From: Prorocentrum cordatum
Taxonomy: Eukaryota; Sar; Dinophyceae; Prorocentrales; Prorocentraceae
Length of the DNA stretch: 32,500 nt
Assembly: GCA_963575745.1 (NCBI GenBank)
Contig: CAUYUJ010003943.1
Coordinates: 1 to 32,500 of the forward strand
Direction of reading: 5' to 3'
The notes below the pieces were generated by a model that saw only the letters and a program-made list of their open reading frames with translations, was not told the DNA's origin and ran no database searches. Below are positions 1 to 9,155 of this stretch, piece after piece; position 1 is the first letter of the stretch, and every line of letters begins with the position of its first letter. A program made the translations under genes and the position numbers.

Positions 1-1
1 A

Positions 2-374
2 CGCGACGTCGGACTCGCTTGATGACCGACTCCTGCGCGGTAGTCGGCGTCTGCTTGCCGGGCGCACGAGGCTCGAGGCGCCCTCCAGCCCGAGCGGCCG
101 CCAACCCGTTGAGCGCTCCCATCGCCTCGAGAGTACGACGGTCGCGATCATCAGCACGAGCAGCACGCTGGGCCAGGTACCGAGGCAAAGCGGCACGTTC
201 TCCACGACGGGCATGGCGATGGAAGTCATGACCCCGAGGCAGAGGAAACAAAACAGCGGGCGAAGTCCTGCCCTTGGAGGGGACCCCCTCGGAGGGATGC
301 CACCCCTGGCGCACGTCGGCAGTCGCGACGCCAGGGGTAGGCGGCGGGGGGGCAGGCGGTGAGCCCAGCCACAT
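2..374 (-). CDS. Partial ORF of a retroelement-type gene, runs off the left edge
   Basis: On the minus strand a frame opens at an ATG (372-374) and stays open to the window edge, about 124 codons. The first third is Pro/Gly-rich; then comes LFPLPRG and an Arg/Ala-rich helical stretch (ARRGERAALPRYLAQRAA). It begins 20 bases after the stop of the pseudogene at 394-1566, in another frame. It is therefore probably the continuation of the same gene after a frameshift or intron. I know similar LPLP plus Arg-rich segments from ORFs beside dinoflagellate reverse transcriptases, but that is memory, not a search. No catalytic motif is visible. Confidence 0.4.
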   Translation of the reverse strand, partial: MWLGSPPAPPPPTPGVATADVRQGWHPSEGVPSKGRTSPAVLFPLPRGHDFHRHARRGERAALPRYLAQRAARADDRDRRTLEAMGALNGLAAARAGGRLEPRAPGKQTPTTAQESVIKRVRRR

Positions 375-393
375 CGGCGCCTCCCCGGCGCCG

Positions 394-1566
394 TCAACCC
401 TGATCCTTGGAGCCCGCCTTCGCCTTCGCCTTCTCCTTGGGCGTCGGCTTCTTCGGCGGCCTGTCGTCGTCGGCCCTCTCGAACCTCCTCGCATCCGACT
501 GCTGCCCCTCGCGGAACAGCCTCTCCTGCTTCAAGATCACGCCCTGTGCCTTCTGCTCCTCGGCGACGAAGGCATCGAAGCGCGATGTCACCACGCCACC
601 ACTCTCGCCCAGCGAACTGCTCAGCATCAAGCCAAGGCCCTCGAAGCTCGGGTGTCGGGTGCACCGCCTCACCGCGCGCTGGATCTGCAGCACTCTCCGC
701 CCCAAGAGCTCGGAGGGCGCCAGGTTTGACGTGTCGAGGAGGTCGAAGGTGACGCCGTGGTGCAACACATTCAGCAGGTGCATCATCTCCATGGCCACCG
801 CCGCGCTCCTCGAGACCCCGGACTCCGACACCCAGAAGCCCCACTAGGAAGTGAGGGTGAGCCCTGTGGCGAGCACGGCGCTGAGCAGCTCGGGCAAGGC
901 ACGGGGCCCACGGAAGGGCCAGTCGTCGATCTCGATCGCGCTCATCTTCGCCAGGGCTTCGGCGAGCATCACGGGCTGGCCAGGGGCACGCCTCGACAGC
1001 GACGAGATCCTGGGGTCTCGCCCGGGGCCGCGGCGCCTCTCGGCGCGCCAAGCCTCCTCGTCGCGCTCCTGGACATTCTCCACCGAGACCCAGCCCTCCT
1101 CTTCGCTGAGCAGAGCGATGCCGACCGCATCCCTGAAGAGCAGCCTCTCGGGGTTCCCAGCGATATGGATGTCCAGCTCCTTCCCGAAGTCCGGCGACCC
1201 AGGGTCCGAGACGATCCAGCGCGGCAGCAGAGCGCCAGGCGCCGCCGTGGGCGTCGTCACGCCCATCACCACCGCCAGAGCCCGCGCCTCGACTCGGAGC
1301 GCCTCGATGTCGTCCGGGTCGGTCTCCCCGAACGCGTACACCTGCCCGCGCACCCTCTGCGGGAAGGCCGAGTCGCGTCGGAGAGCCACGACCAAGTGCC
1401 CGCTCAAGTCCAGGACGAGCACCTCGCCGTCCGGGCTCGCTGCGACCCAGACGCCTGGACTGAGCTGCACCAGCAACAGCCGATGGTGCCACCTGAAATT
1501 GTCGTCGTCGTCGAAGTTGACGCACACCTGCGACTCCGGCACGTCGAGAGTGCGAAGAGCCGCCAT
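394..1566 (-). pseudogene. Retroelement-associated ORF of unknown function, split by an in-frame TAG
   Basis: Two ORFs in the same frame, 844-1566 (240 residues from ATG) and 394-831, are separated only by a TAG at 844-846. Without the TAG the frame is continuous for about 390 codons. The first part holds WVAASPDGEVLVLDL, a GRDPR motif near residue 182 and a C-terminal LPELLSAVLATGL helix. The second has an amphipathic helical segment (LLNVLHHGVTFDLLDTSN) and ends in a Lys/Pro-rich tail. I recognise this combination as an ORF that recurs next to reverse transcriptases in dinoflagellate genomes. Its biochemical role is unknown to me. An in-frame TGA lies just upstream of the ATG. The TAG makes a pseudogene likely; readthrough cannot be excluded. 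Confidence 0.5.
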
Positions 1567-1572
1567 CCCGAC

Positions 1573-1999
1573 TCAGTCGCTCAGGCGCGCACAGCGCGAA
1601 ACCCGCGCCGCCCCGCCAGCGAGACCTGCAGCCCGTCGTCGTTCACGAGGGCGTCCTCGCCCTGAGCGGGACGAGGCGTCGCCAGGCCCCCGAGGAGCTC
1701 CGCGACCCAGCACACCGCGCGGAGCACAGCGCGGCCGCCTCCGCCCAGCAGGACGCCCACGGCCAGGGCAGCCCACACGGCCCACCAGCCCGGCCCGCTG
1801 CCGCAGCTCAGGCTGCACGCCGGCAGCTCGGGCACGTCCCGCAGCTGACCGCCGGCGGCGGAGGGCAGGACGGGCAGCTGCCGCAGGTGACGCGAACCTC
1901 AGGGCACGCCGGGCACTGCGTCAGCCAGGCGGTCGCCACCGAAGCAGCCCAGGGCCCGGCCGCCAGCCACGGGAGGCCCATCCGCTCCTGGGGCCCCAC
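1573..1999 (-). pseudogene. Cys-rich plus hydrophobic segment, likely 5' part of the same retroelement gene
   Basis: Two overlapping minus-strand frames read as one broken protein piece. At 1808-1999 there are repeated Cys-x-x-Cys pairs with prolines (CPACPEVRVTC, CGSCPSCPP). At 1581-1835 a further CSLSC is followed by one strongly hydrophobic stretch, WWAVWAALAVGVLLGGG, long enough to cross a membrane. The segment lies directly upstream of the gene at 394-1566 on the same strand. The overlap at 1808-1835 and the frame change suggest an indel. Function is not assigned. Confidence 0.35.
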
Positions 2000-2935
2000 G
2001 ATCAGAGCTTTAAGCCAGAACGGTTTCGGCGAGACAGAGAGCGCAGGCGGAGCGGTCGTGCGCTCAGAAACTGTCGAGGCCCTTCAATCACAGGAAAACC
2101 AGTCAGAGACAAATCAGCCCCATGAGGCCATCCTATAGGCCATCCTACAGGGCATCGTGTTCGCCTCAACCACTCTCCCCAGACACCTGTCTCCCTCTTC
2201 CCCCCAAGGTGATCGACGAATACCAATCATCGATGCTTATTCACAGAACGGCTGTTTTAGGATGGGCTGGTGGGGATTCGCGAAGCGTCAACAATTAGTA
2301 TGTTTCCATACCTTCCTGTTGTTTTCCATTGTATTCAGGCTTCCGACCGAGAGGTCGATTGGTAGTCTCTGGAGGCGAATGCGCTTCCTAAACGTACACT
2401 ATGATTCCGTTCATGTGTCCAGTATACCCCTCTTCTGCCCATTGCTTTCTTGTGGGAAAATAGAATTGGCAACATTTGGTTGGTGTGGTTCCTACGTTCC
2501 CTCTGGCTGCGTTGTTCCTCAGATTCCGCATGTGCCCTTGTGGTTTCCTACGGAGAGGTCGGGTGAGTAACATCCAAAGGTTGGTGTGTTTTCCCGTTGG
2601 TTCACAAACTTGCTGTCCCGCCATATTCCTCTGATTTCATCTGCTCCCTTTGGTCCCCCGCGAAGAGGTAGACGGAGCGAACACGCCTGCGGCTGCCCCC
2701 CATGGTTTCCGCATGTACTCCCTTTGTTCCCCGTTGGTTCCCTCTGCTTTCCGAGCCAGAAAATTTGAATGAACAGACTTCGCATATTACATGTGTCCCA
2801 CATCTTCCTGTGCTCCCATTTGTTTACCTTTGCTTCCCCGTGATGTCTTCTGTTTCCCTGTGGCTCAAAATATGATAGAATGGGGAACCTCCGAAGGCTA
2901 TTGCTGCGACCTCGGGAATGCATTCTTCTTCTCGG
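2000..2935. repeat. AT-richer non-coding stretch of degenerate short repeats
   Basis: No coding frame with recognisable content. Composition drops from the GC-rich surroundings. Loosely repeated words occur at irregular spacing of some tens of bases, for example variants of CCCTTTGTTCCCCGTTGG, TTTCCGCATGT and ACGGAGAGGTCG between about 2330 and 2870. Small repeats of GGCCATCCTA are at 2127-2150. Confidence 0.4.
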
Positions 2936-2939
2936 CGGG

Positions 2940-3110
2940 CGGAAGGTGGGCGAGGGGGGAGGAGGGAGGAGTGACGAGAGGGGGCAGAAGGGAAGAGGAG
3001 GGATGAGGGAGGGGGCAGGAGGTGGGAGGAGGGAGGGCCGAGGGAGGAGGGATGGCGGAGGGAGGAGGGAGGGTGGAGGGAGCAGAAAGGCGGGAGGAGG
3101 GTGAGGCTCC
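2940..3110. repeat. Polypurine tract (G/A) with GGAGG repeats
   Basis: Nearly pure purine on the plus strand, built from GGAGGGAGG-type words for about 170 bases. It has potential for triplex or G-quadruplex structure. It has no coding content; apparent ORFs through it are Gly/Arg or Pro/Ser low complexity. Confidence 0.7.
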
Positions 3111-3329
3111 GCCTCACGTCGGCTTGGCGGCTCGCCAGCAGGGCTCCCACGACGTCGACGGCGTGCTCCTGTCAGGGCGGGGCAGGCGACAGCGGGTGGG
3201 CTCGCCTCATCGATCCTCCATGACTTTCCCTCAAACGTGTCGGGGCCGGACGTGCGCTCCGTCCGAGACTTCCTCGCCACTCAAGTTCCTGACGGTTGCC
3301 ATCTGCAGCAGTTGAGCGGATGGTAGGGG

Positions 3330-3790
3330 GAGTGTCTTCAAAATGGAGTTCTCGCCTGAGCCTCGCACGCATGTGCCTCAACAGCTTGAAGCAACTGCGA
3401 GGAGAGAGAGAGAGAGAGGGGTTTCCAAATTGTTGTTCTCGCCGTAGCGTCGCGCACAAATGTCTCAAATGCTTGCAACAGCTACAAAGACGGATGAAGC
3501 CGTTTTCGACATGGACGTCCCGCATCAACGCCGCGCGCATTCGAGCTGAACGCATGCAGCAATTAGAAGGATGGGGGCAGATGTTGTTCCAAATGATGCT
3601 CTTGCCCCAGATTCAAGCACCTTCGTCTTAACAGGTTATGGCGCTACAGTGATGGCGGACGGTTCCTTTTCCAACATGGGGCTATGGACCAAGACTTCCA
3701 GAATTTCAATCACCAGAGTATTGTACATGTGTAGCAGCTGCACAGATGGAAGGCCGCAAATTTTCAAAATGCAGTTGTTGCTGAATATTT
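3330..3790. repeat. Degenerate tandem repeat, about 80-87 bp unit, about five copies
   Basis: A recurring head, TTCAAAATGGAGTTCTCGCC or a close variant, appears near 3337, 3424, 3507, 3587 and 3766. After the first three it is followed by a similar body with GCACGCATGTGCCTCAA... or CGCGCACAAATGTCTCAA... . Spacing is about 80-87 bases for the first copies. A GA microsatellite sits in the first unit at about 3401-3420. Reading through the units gives Leu/Gln-rich look-alike peptides, which I take as a by-product. Confidence 0.5.
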
Positions 3791-4560
3791 GATGTGTATT
3801 CATGGTCAGAGACATGCTATGTTGAAACAGGTGTACGGGTTGGGGTGGCCCCCTCTCGAAACACAGATCTCCCTGGACACCCCTTCGAAACGTCTGGTTC
3901 TGCAACTTTGGCATCCTGTCATATCCGTCATCCTGTCCACGGCTACATCGATAACTGTAACCCTCCTTCGAACGAGTAGAGAGATGCACACCAGTTCCTC
4001 TTCAAGCCGGGGCTCCCGCCCAAACGGCAAGCGCACAGGGTGGTGCAAGCGCCTATACTATAGGCTTGCAGGGGCTCGGGGGCGCACGGCGGCCTGGCTG
4101 ATCCTTCTCGGATCTGCTCTCGGGTCCTCCCTCCCTCCTCCTGCTCCCTCCCCCTTCGCTGCCCCCTGTTCCATCTCCTCCTCCTCTTTTTCCTCGTGCT
4201 CCCCCTTCGCCTCCTCACCCCTCCCCCTTCCCTCCGCCCCCTCCCCGCCCCCTCAACGCAATGGAAAACGGACAAAAAGGGAACATGACGTCAGATATGC
4301 CGCGAGCGCGCCTATCTTGTCCTCCCCCCCTCTTTCCCCCGCCATTATCCGTCCTCCTCCCGTCCCCCCTCAACTTCCTCACCCTCTCCTCAACTCCAAA
4401 TTCAATTCTTCCCCGGCTCGCTGCTTGCACTGGAAGGGCGTTCGCGGCAGCCGGCAAGATTTTGCGAAGGTGCGCTACCGATTATGGTTGGCGACCAGGC
4501 TCTAAGGTTCCAGGGATCCGAGTCGTGGATTCCCACCTGGGCCACAATGTCCCCTGAAAG
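3791..4560. other. No gene; polypyrimidine tract and a short palindrome
   Basis: At 4051-4065 there is a perfect palindrome GCCTATA-C-TATAGGC. From about 4115 to 4400 the plus strand is mainly C/T, with many CTCCTCC and CCCCCTC words. I see no gene here. The region lies just downstream of the 3' end of the minus-strand retroelement that follows. Confidence 0.5.
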
Positions 4561-4573
4561 CGCCAAGGCGGGG

Positions 4574-4920
4574 CTACAACATGCGGCAAGCGTGTGGCGG
4601 AGGACTGTCCACGCGCTCGTTCCCTGCCATGGCCGCAGTCGCCTCGGCAGCGAGTGACAGCGCCCTCGATGCAGGCTCGCGGCGCCTCCACGTCTCGAGC
4701 AGCGCCCAGCCGCCGCCGCAGGCTGGGCGCCGCGAGGAACGCCCCCGCCGACGCATTGCGGGCGGCCCCGAAGCCAGCCAGCACCAGCGGCCCAGAGGTT
4801 CTCAAGGTAGTTCGCGACGACGGCGTTGACGTCCTCGCAGCCGTCGCCAAGGGCCCGCGGGCACTGCCGAGCGACGCCGTGGTGGGCCAGGAACGCTGGC
4901 GCAGCTTGTTCACGCCAACG
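4574..4920 (-). pseudogene. N-terminal domain of a tyrosine recombinase, truncated
   Basis: Reading minus from about 4905, one frame gives FLAHHGVARQCP and then EDVNAVVANYLENLWAAGAG, an all-helical core-binding-like segment. After a frame change, RRRLGALLETWRRREPASR and LSLAAEATAAMAG follow to about 4600. These match the N-terminal half of the tyrosine recombinases at the end of dinoflagellate DIRS-like elements. The catalytic domain with its Arg...His-x-x-Arg...Tyr residues is not present downstream, where the sequence turns into the C/T-rich spacer. Confidence 0.5.
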
Positions 4921-5054
4921 CGGCGCCGCGGCCGCCGCGCGCAGGCAAGGTCTGGCGGCGGGCGCCGCGGCGCCTCAGGCGGGGGGCTCGCGGCGGGCGG
5001 CGGCCCGCGCAGTCGGCCCCGTCCGCGCCTCTCGGCCCCGGGGCCGCGCCTCAG

Positions 5055-5320
5055 CTCCATCCTCGACGGCTCGCCCGCCAGGTTGTCCGCCGAATTCGCG
5101 TGGCCGAGCAGCGGGCGCATGTCGACCGCCGCGGCGGCGGCCATCCAGCGCTTGAGGACGGGCTGGGGCTTCCTGCTGCCGCTGCGGCTTTTCGCGACGA
5201 TGGCCGCGACCGCCCGGCCGTCCACTAGGTGCCAGCAGCGGCCCCCGCGCTGCGATAAGTTGCGGGCGCGCCATCTCGGGGCCGCCGTTGCCGCCTGCAG
5301 CTCTCTGAGGTTCGCGCGCG
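5055..5320 (-). pseudogene. RNase H-like segment of the retroelement
   Basis: In the minus frame 4482-5762, residues 151-234 read ANLRELQAATAAPRWRAR ... HLVDGRAVAAIVAKSRSGSRK ... LKRW ... HANSADNLAGEPSR. The pattern is Leu-Glu-aromatic/Ala-Leu-(R/K)WR, then H-L-x-D-(S/G), a (K/R)-G/S-R-S-S motif, and a closing N-x-A-D-x-P-S-R. It is the RNase H-like block that precedes the recombinase in dinoflagellate DIRS-like pol proteins, as I recall them. The Asp of the LVD motif and the terminal Asp of SADN are kept. Confidence 0.5.
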
Positions 5321-5599
5321 CTGACTTGCCGCGCGGCCGCGCCGCGCCGAGGACGGTGCGCCACTCCCACGCGAAGGGGTCGAGGCACGACCCGGGCCAG
5401 CCGCGAGCGCGGCAGGGGGCGCTGCGATTCAGCCCGACGCCAGTGCCCCCTTTCTCCGCGCGGCCCAAGCAACGCATGACCAAGTGCCTCGACCGCTCCG
5501 GGTCGGGATCACCAGCGCCCGTCTCGAGGGCCCCCGCCTGGACCCGGGCCCCCTGGCGCTGGCCCACGCGGGGCACCTCGCGCATGCCGGGCCCCAGTG

Positions 5600-6560
5600 C
5601 GAGGGCCCCTCGCTGGGGCAGCGGTAGCTGGCCCATCCATGCCGCGACGTACGCGCTGAAGCTGTTGCCGAGGAGACAGGCCCGGGCATCGGGCGCGCCC
5701 TGCGGCATCGAGCCTTTCGCGGCTAGGGAGGCGCGCCCCACGTCGAAGCCATGCAAAACCACCTTTCCTCGCTACTGGAAGGCGGGGGGAAGGGCAGCGC
5801 GGGCGTCGGGCCGCGTCTTCATCGTCGCGCAGAGCAACGCGGCAGCGATGCGAGCCGGCCTGCCGCCTAGCACGGGCCGCGGCCGACGCCGCCGCGAAGC
5901 CGCGGGGCGCCGACGGGGCGGCGGCCCCGGGGCCCGCGGCAGACCGGCGCCGGCAAGTTCCCGGGCCGCCCAGGCCACTCGCAGCCCTCGCCCTCCCAAG
6001 AGACGCCCGTGAAAGGTGCGCCCTCGCCGACGAGCTCGTCGCGGGCCCCGCCCAGAAGAGACGCGGCCGCCTGCGGGGCGCGAAGACAGGAGGGCACGCC
6101 AGACACGGCCGCGCGCACAGCGCGGACGAGATGACCGACATGCCGGCCGCGCCCTCGACGAAGCAGGGCAGCTTCGAGCCGTGGACCGCGCGTAGGAGGC
6201 CCAGGGCGCGCGAAACCGCGCGGAACAACGGCGACTCATTCCTTTTCGTAAAAAAACCGCGGCCACCGACGTTCAGGCTCGAGATCCTGGCAGGGCTGCC
6301 AGCGGCCGCGACGCAGAGGTCCACGTGCTCGCTGACGGCGACGAACAGCTCCTGCGCCATTGGGGCCTCCACGCGCGCGACGTCGCCCCAGTCGATGGCC
6401 CCTGGCCAGAACAGCCCGACCGCCCGCCGCGCCTTGGGGTCCGTCTCCGCCGCCACGCGGGCCACGATCCGCATTGGGAGGCGCGAGAAGGCGACGGCGG
6501 GGCTCCCGATGCCATCGAAGCGGCCGATGAATAGCGCCGAGAAGACCTTGGCCACCGCCA
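5600..6560 (-). pseudogene. C5 cytosine DNA methyltransferase domain, catalytic motifs lost
   Basis: Motif I is visible as FDGIG at 6505-6519, followed by a second strand and an acidic residue (AAETDPKARRAV). The expected motif IV Pro-Cys-Gln reads GSPARISSLNVGG around 6270-6303, so the nucleophilic Cys is gone. The expected motif VI Glu-Asn-Val reads FVEGAAGM at 6137-6163. RRRPRLFWAG at about 6050-6080 matches the segment after motif VIII. LLGNSFSAYVAAWM at about 5631-5675 matches the GN-containing motif X. The domain sits between RT and an RNase H-like segment on the same strand, as in methyltransferase-bearing retrotransposons. It is certainly inactive as read. Confidence 0.6.
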
Positions 6561-6879
6561 GCGACGGAACCCGCGTGTTCGCCGTCTTCTTCGGCTGGGC
6601 AGGGTCCTCGACCATGTAGAGGGGCCTGGCGCCGATCCCCAGCTGGTCGGCCACCCCCGCGCGGGCCTGCAGCGCGCTGGCCACGTCCTCGCGCAGGCTG
6701 ACCGAGGCGCGCGCGCCCCCGCCCAGCTCGGACGCGCCCGCGGCCGCGGCCATGCCGTCGACGAGGGCCCGCCGCAGGGGGGTGGCGGACGCCGGGAGGA
6801 GCGCGACCAGAAGCAGAAGCTCCCCGATGACCTCGGCGCTGAGCAAAACAATCGCGGCGGCCGCCGACAACGAACGTCC

Positions 6880-7875
6880 AGGCCGCATTCGGGGCTGCGA
6901 AGAGCGGCCGCCGAAACTCGAAGGCTCGCACCAGCTTCCCGAGCGCGGCCATCGCAACGCGCCAAGGCAGCTGCGTCCTCTGCGCCGGGGCCAGGCAGTG
7001 GGCGGCCGTCGGAACGGGAACAGCGACCCTCCAAATGACGCCGTCGACGTCGGCCCCCACGCGCTCCACCCCCAGCTGCATCAGATGCGCCTTCTCGGCC
7101 GAGAAAGAAACGCCGGCCCTCTGGTGGCTCGCGCGCACCTGCTTCTGCGCGCCACGCCCGGCCCCTACGAGCGCGCAAGCCCAGGCGCATCAAAGTCGTC
7201 GATGTAGACCCGCCATCGCCCGGCATCCTGGCCGCTCCCCGCCTCCACCAGTGGACGGGCGCAGTCCTCGCGCCACTCGGTGTCGGGTGGCAGGCCCGCT
7301 CCTCGCGGAGGCGCCGGGCGGCGCAGCCTGCGGTGGATGCGTTGGGGAACGAGCGCGGCCAACGACCAGCCCACGGCGATGGCCGCGGAAACGGCCCCGG
7401 CTCGCCCGAAGAATTGGCCCGCCAGCGGTTGCCCCACCGTGTAGGGATGCCGCGCGGGAGGGGCCCGCCACGCGAAGAAAGCGCCCTTCTGGTTGTCACC
7501 CAGCCACGGCAGAAGCGTCGCCGCGGGGGGGCCGCGATTGACGCCCAAGACGTCGACGCGGTCAGAAGGAGCGAGTTGCCCGGCAGCATGTTCAGAATGT
7601 CTGGCGACCCGCTCGGCGCCGGGCGCTGGCGCGCCTTTTGCTACTTTGCGAACAGCCCGTTCGAAAACCGGCTGACCTCGCGCGCGGATCAGCTCGTTCC
7701 CCGCCAGGCTCGCGAAGATACTCAGGGGGACGAAGTGCAGCGCAAGCTCCTGCCAGGCCTCGCCCGTCTCCCGCGAAGTCGAGCGCGTCGAGCGCGGCGG
7801 CGCGCTCCCGCGAGGGCAGCCTGGGGCCAATCTCACAGAGAGAGCACGAAACACCGGCAAGAAGCACATAACCAA
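6880..7875 (-). pseudogene. Reverse transcriptase domain, degenerate
   Basis: The stretch 7165-7875 contains PYTVGQPLAGQF and then AVGWSLAALVPQRIHRRL. That matches the usual P-M-G-W-S...LVQ-x-x-H-R-R-L segment preceding the catalytic box in dinoflagellate DIRS-like RTs, here with the Pro-Met lost. Near the end comes WRVYIDDFDAPGL, giving the catalytic YIDD at about 7195-7206. The next frame (from 7138) continues with FSAEKAHLMQLGVERVGADVDG and then MAALGKLVRAFEFRRPLF, the connection region after the active site. The N-terminal fingers (the R-x-I-D-D-F motif) are missing. At least one frameshift separates the two halves. Confidence 0.65.
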
Positions 7876-7914
7876 TATTACTTAATTCGCCTCCTGAAAG
7901 CCTCGTGGGAGTCT

Positions 7915-8157
7915 TCTTGACGGCATATTGGCAGTCTTGAAGCCCTCTTGGGCTGTCTTCAAGTCGTGTTGGGCCACTATTGAAACGCTCTTGTGCGGTC
8001 TTGGGCTCTCTTGGAACGCTCTTGGGCCATTTTGGCACCCTCTTCGACGGTTGTCGCCCCCCCTTGACGTTTTTTTGGCGCCCCCCGCCGGGCCCGAAAC
8101 GGCCGGAAGACAAATCAATGCACTTCTGGGGGGCCTGGGACCCCGTACCCACGCACA
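7915..8157. repeat. Degenerate CTCTTGGGC-type short repeats
   Basis: From 7915 to about 8045 the plus strand repeats words such as TCTTGAAGCC, CTCTTGGGCTGTC and GCTCTTGGGCC about every 20 bases. The complementary words (CCAAGAG, CCCAAGAC) dominate the plus strand at 8340-8720 and 9360-9740, so the two blocks are in opposite orientation. No coding content. Confidence 0.5.
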
Positions 8158-8975
8158 TATTCCACTTCCTATATTTCTGCAAGCCCGGGCGGGGGGGAAA
8201 CCCGTCCCCCCCCAAAACCGGACCCCCGGGATCTGGGGCTTTGGGAACCTCCAAATTGGCCTCGACGCGGCCCCCGGGCTTCGCAGGGCGTTTTGCCAAG
8301 CCTTCCCAACACACCTAAGGCGATCCGGGGGGTCATGGGAGACGTCCCAGAGACCCCCAAGACAGCACAAGAGCGCTCCAAGAGTGACCGACGTGACCTC
8401 AAGATGGCCCAAGAGGCCTCCAGGACGGCCCCAAAGAGGCCTCCAAGAGCACTCCCAAGAAGGCCCCCCGAGGCGAACATCATTGATTTTCTGCGGGTTT
8501 TTGGTGAAGTCTGCGGTTCTCCTCTATTCGGCTCCCCGACGCTCCAAGACGGCGGTCTTCTGGGCGTTCGAAGCCGCCTGCAGGGCTCCCGAAACGCCCC
8601 ACCACCGTCCAAAAGGGCTTCCAAGCAATCCAAGAGAGCCCCAAAACGGCACAACACGGGTCCAAGATGGCGCTCAGAGAGCCCCATGGCGGCCCAAGAT
8701 GGCCCAAAGACACACTCCGAAGAATTCCAAATCGTGATTCGGTCGTTCAGGGAGACCGCGGTTGGAGGCAGGGTGGCCCGAGGAAACCCCCTGAGGTCCC
8801 CAGAATACGCCCAGGAGGCTTCCATAAGGCCGTAAGAAAGCCTGAAACAATTTTTGTGAGGCCCCCAGAGGTTCTCCAAGGAGGAGCCTCCGCAAAAAAG
8901 AGCAGAGGAGGGTGGGGAGCTCCCCACCCTCCTCAAAACACTGCGCACACTCCCGGGAGTGTGCGCAGGGTATGG
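8158..8975. repeat. Direct duplication, copy A (about 0.8 kb)
   Basis: Starts with TATTCCACTTCCTATATT, runs through a C-rich stretch and CCAAGA-type short repeats, and ends near GCGCAGGGTATGGC. The same sequence recurs at 9156-9943 with few substitutions and small indels (for example three extra bases at AGAAGGCCC). Only copy A has the two palindromes near its end. Apparent ORFs on both strands are repetitive and I do not call genes here. Confidence 0.85.
8905..8968. repeat. Two adjacent perfect palindromes (30 bp and 28 bp)
   Basis: 8905-8934 is a perfect palindrome with half-site GAGGAGGGTGGGGAG. 8941-8968 is a perfect palindrome with half-site CTGCGCACACTCCC. Six bases (AAAACA) lie between. 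The corresponding place in copy B (about 9910-9935) has only the two outer half-sites fused, in the form GAGGAGGATCGGGAG next to AATGCGCAG. Confidence 0.9.
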
Positions 8976-8981
8976 CGAAAA

Positions 8982-9155
8982 TAAGGAAACGTAAGCATGG
9001 ATAAAGGATAACGAAAAACATAATTATAGCGGCGATGCCGGAAAAAGGCAACAAAGAGTTATCGCTAAATTGTCGGCTTGACCTTCCTGCTATTTCGCCG
9101 GCATGCCAAACTTCAAGGACTAAGGTGCATGGCGCGAAGCGCCGCTGCAATCTTG
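8982..9155. repeat. Dispersed 174-bp repeat, copy 1
   Basis: Begins TAAGGAAACG and ends AATCTTGT, immediately before copy B of the 0.8 kb duplication. A second copy of the same length is at 11874-12047; by eye about four fifths of positions agree. Conserved cores are ATTATAGCGGCGATGCC, GAGTTATCGCTA and AAGGTGCATGGCGCGAAGCG. The last contains the stable mini-hairpin GGCGC-GAA-GCGCC in this copy. No pol III boxes or tRNA-like part were recognised. Confidence 0.75.

Larger units (their letters stand above)
4560..7875 (-). mobile_element. Decayed retroelement: RT - C5 methyltransferase - RNase H-like - tyrosine recombinase
   Basis: Read on the minus strand, recognisable domains follow in order but in changing frames: reverse transcriptase with a YIDD box (~7200), the RT-adjacent helix MAALGKLVRAFEFRRPLF (~6900), a C5 DNA methyltransferase (~6560-5600), an RNase H-like segment (~5312-5060) and a tyrosine recombinase N-terminal domain (~4905-4574). 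No Gag lies upstream and the recombinase catalytic half is absent, so the copy is truncated at both ends. No terminal repeats were seen. Tyrosine recombinase plus RT points to a DIRS-like class. Retrotransposons carrying C5 methyltransferases are published for dinoflagellates (Symbiodinium). Long plus-strand frames over this region are GC-driven shadows. Confidence 0.65.

Noticed and set aside
851-2125. Plus-strand ORF of 424 residues
   Set aside because: Antisense to the better supported retroelement gene and composed of Ser/Arg/Pro low complexity.
4594-6012. Long plus-strand ORF (472 residues)
   Set aside because: It is antisense to recognisable methyltransferase, RNase H-like and recombinase segments and is Arg/Ala/Pro low complexity; a GC-driven shadow.
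8026-8036. GCCATTTTGGC, an 11-base match to the middle of the dinoflagellate spliced leader
   Set aside because: The leader's flanking bases do not match, the word is nearly palindromic, and it lies inside degenerate CTTGGGC repeats.
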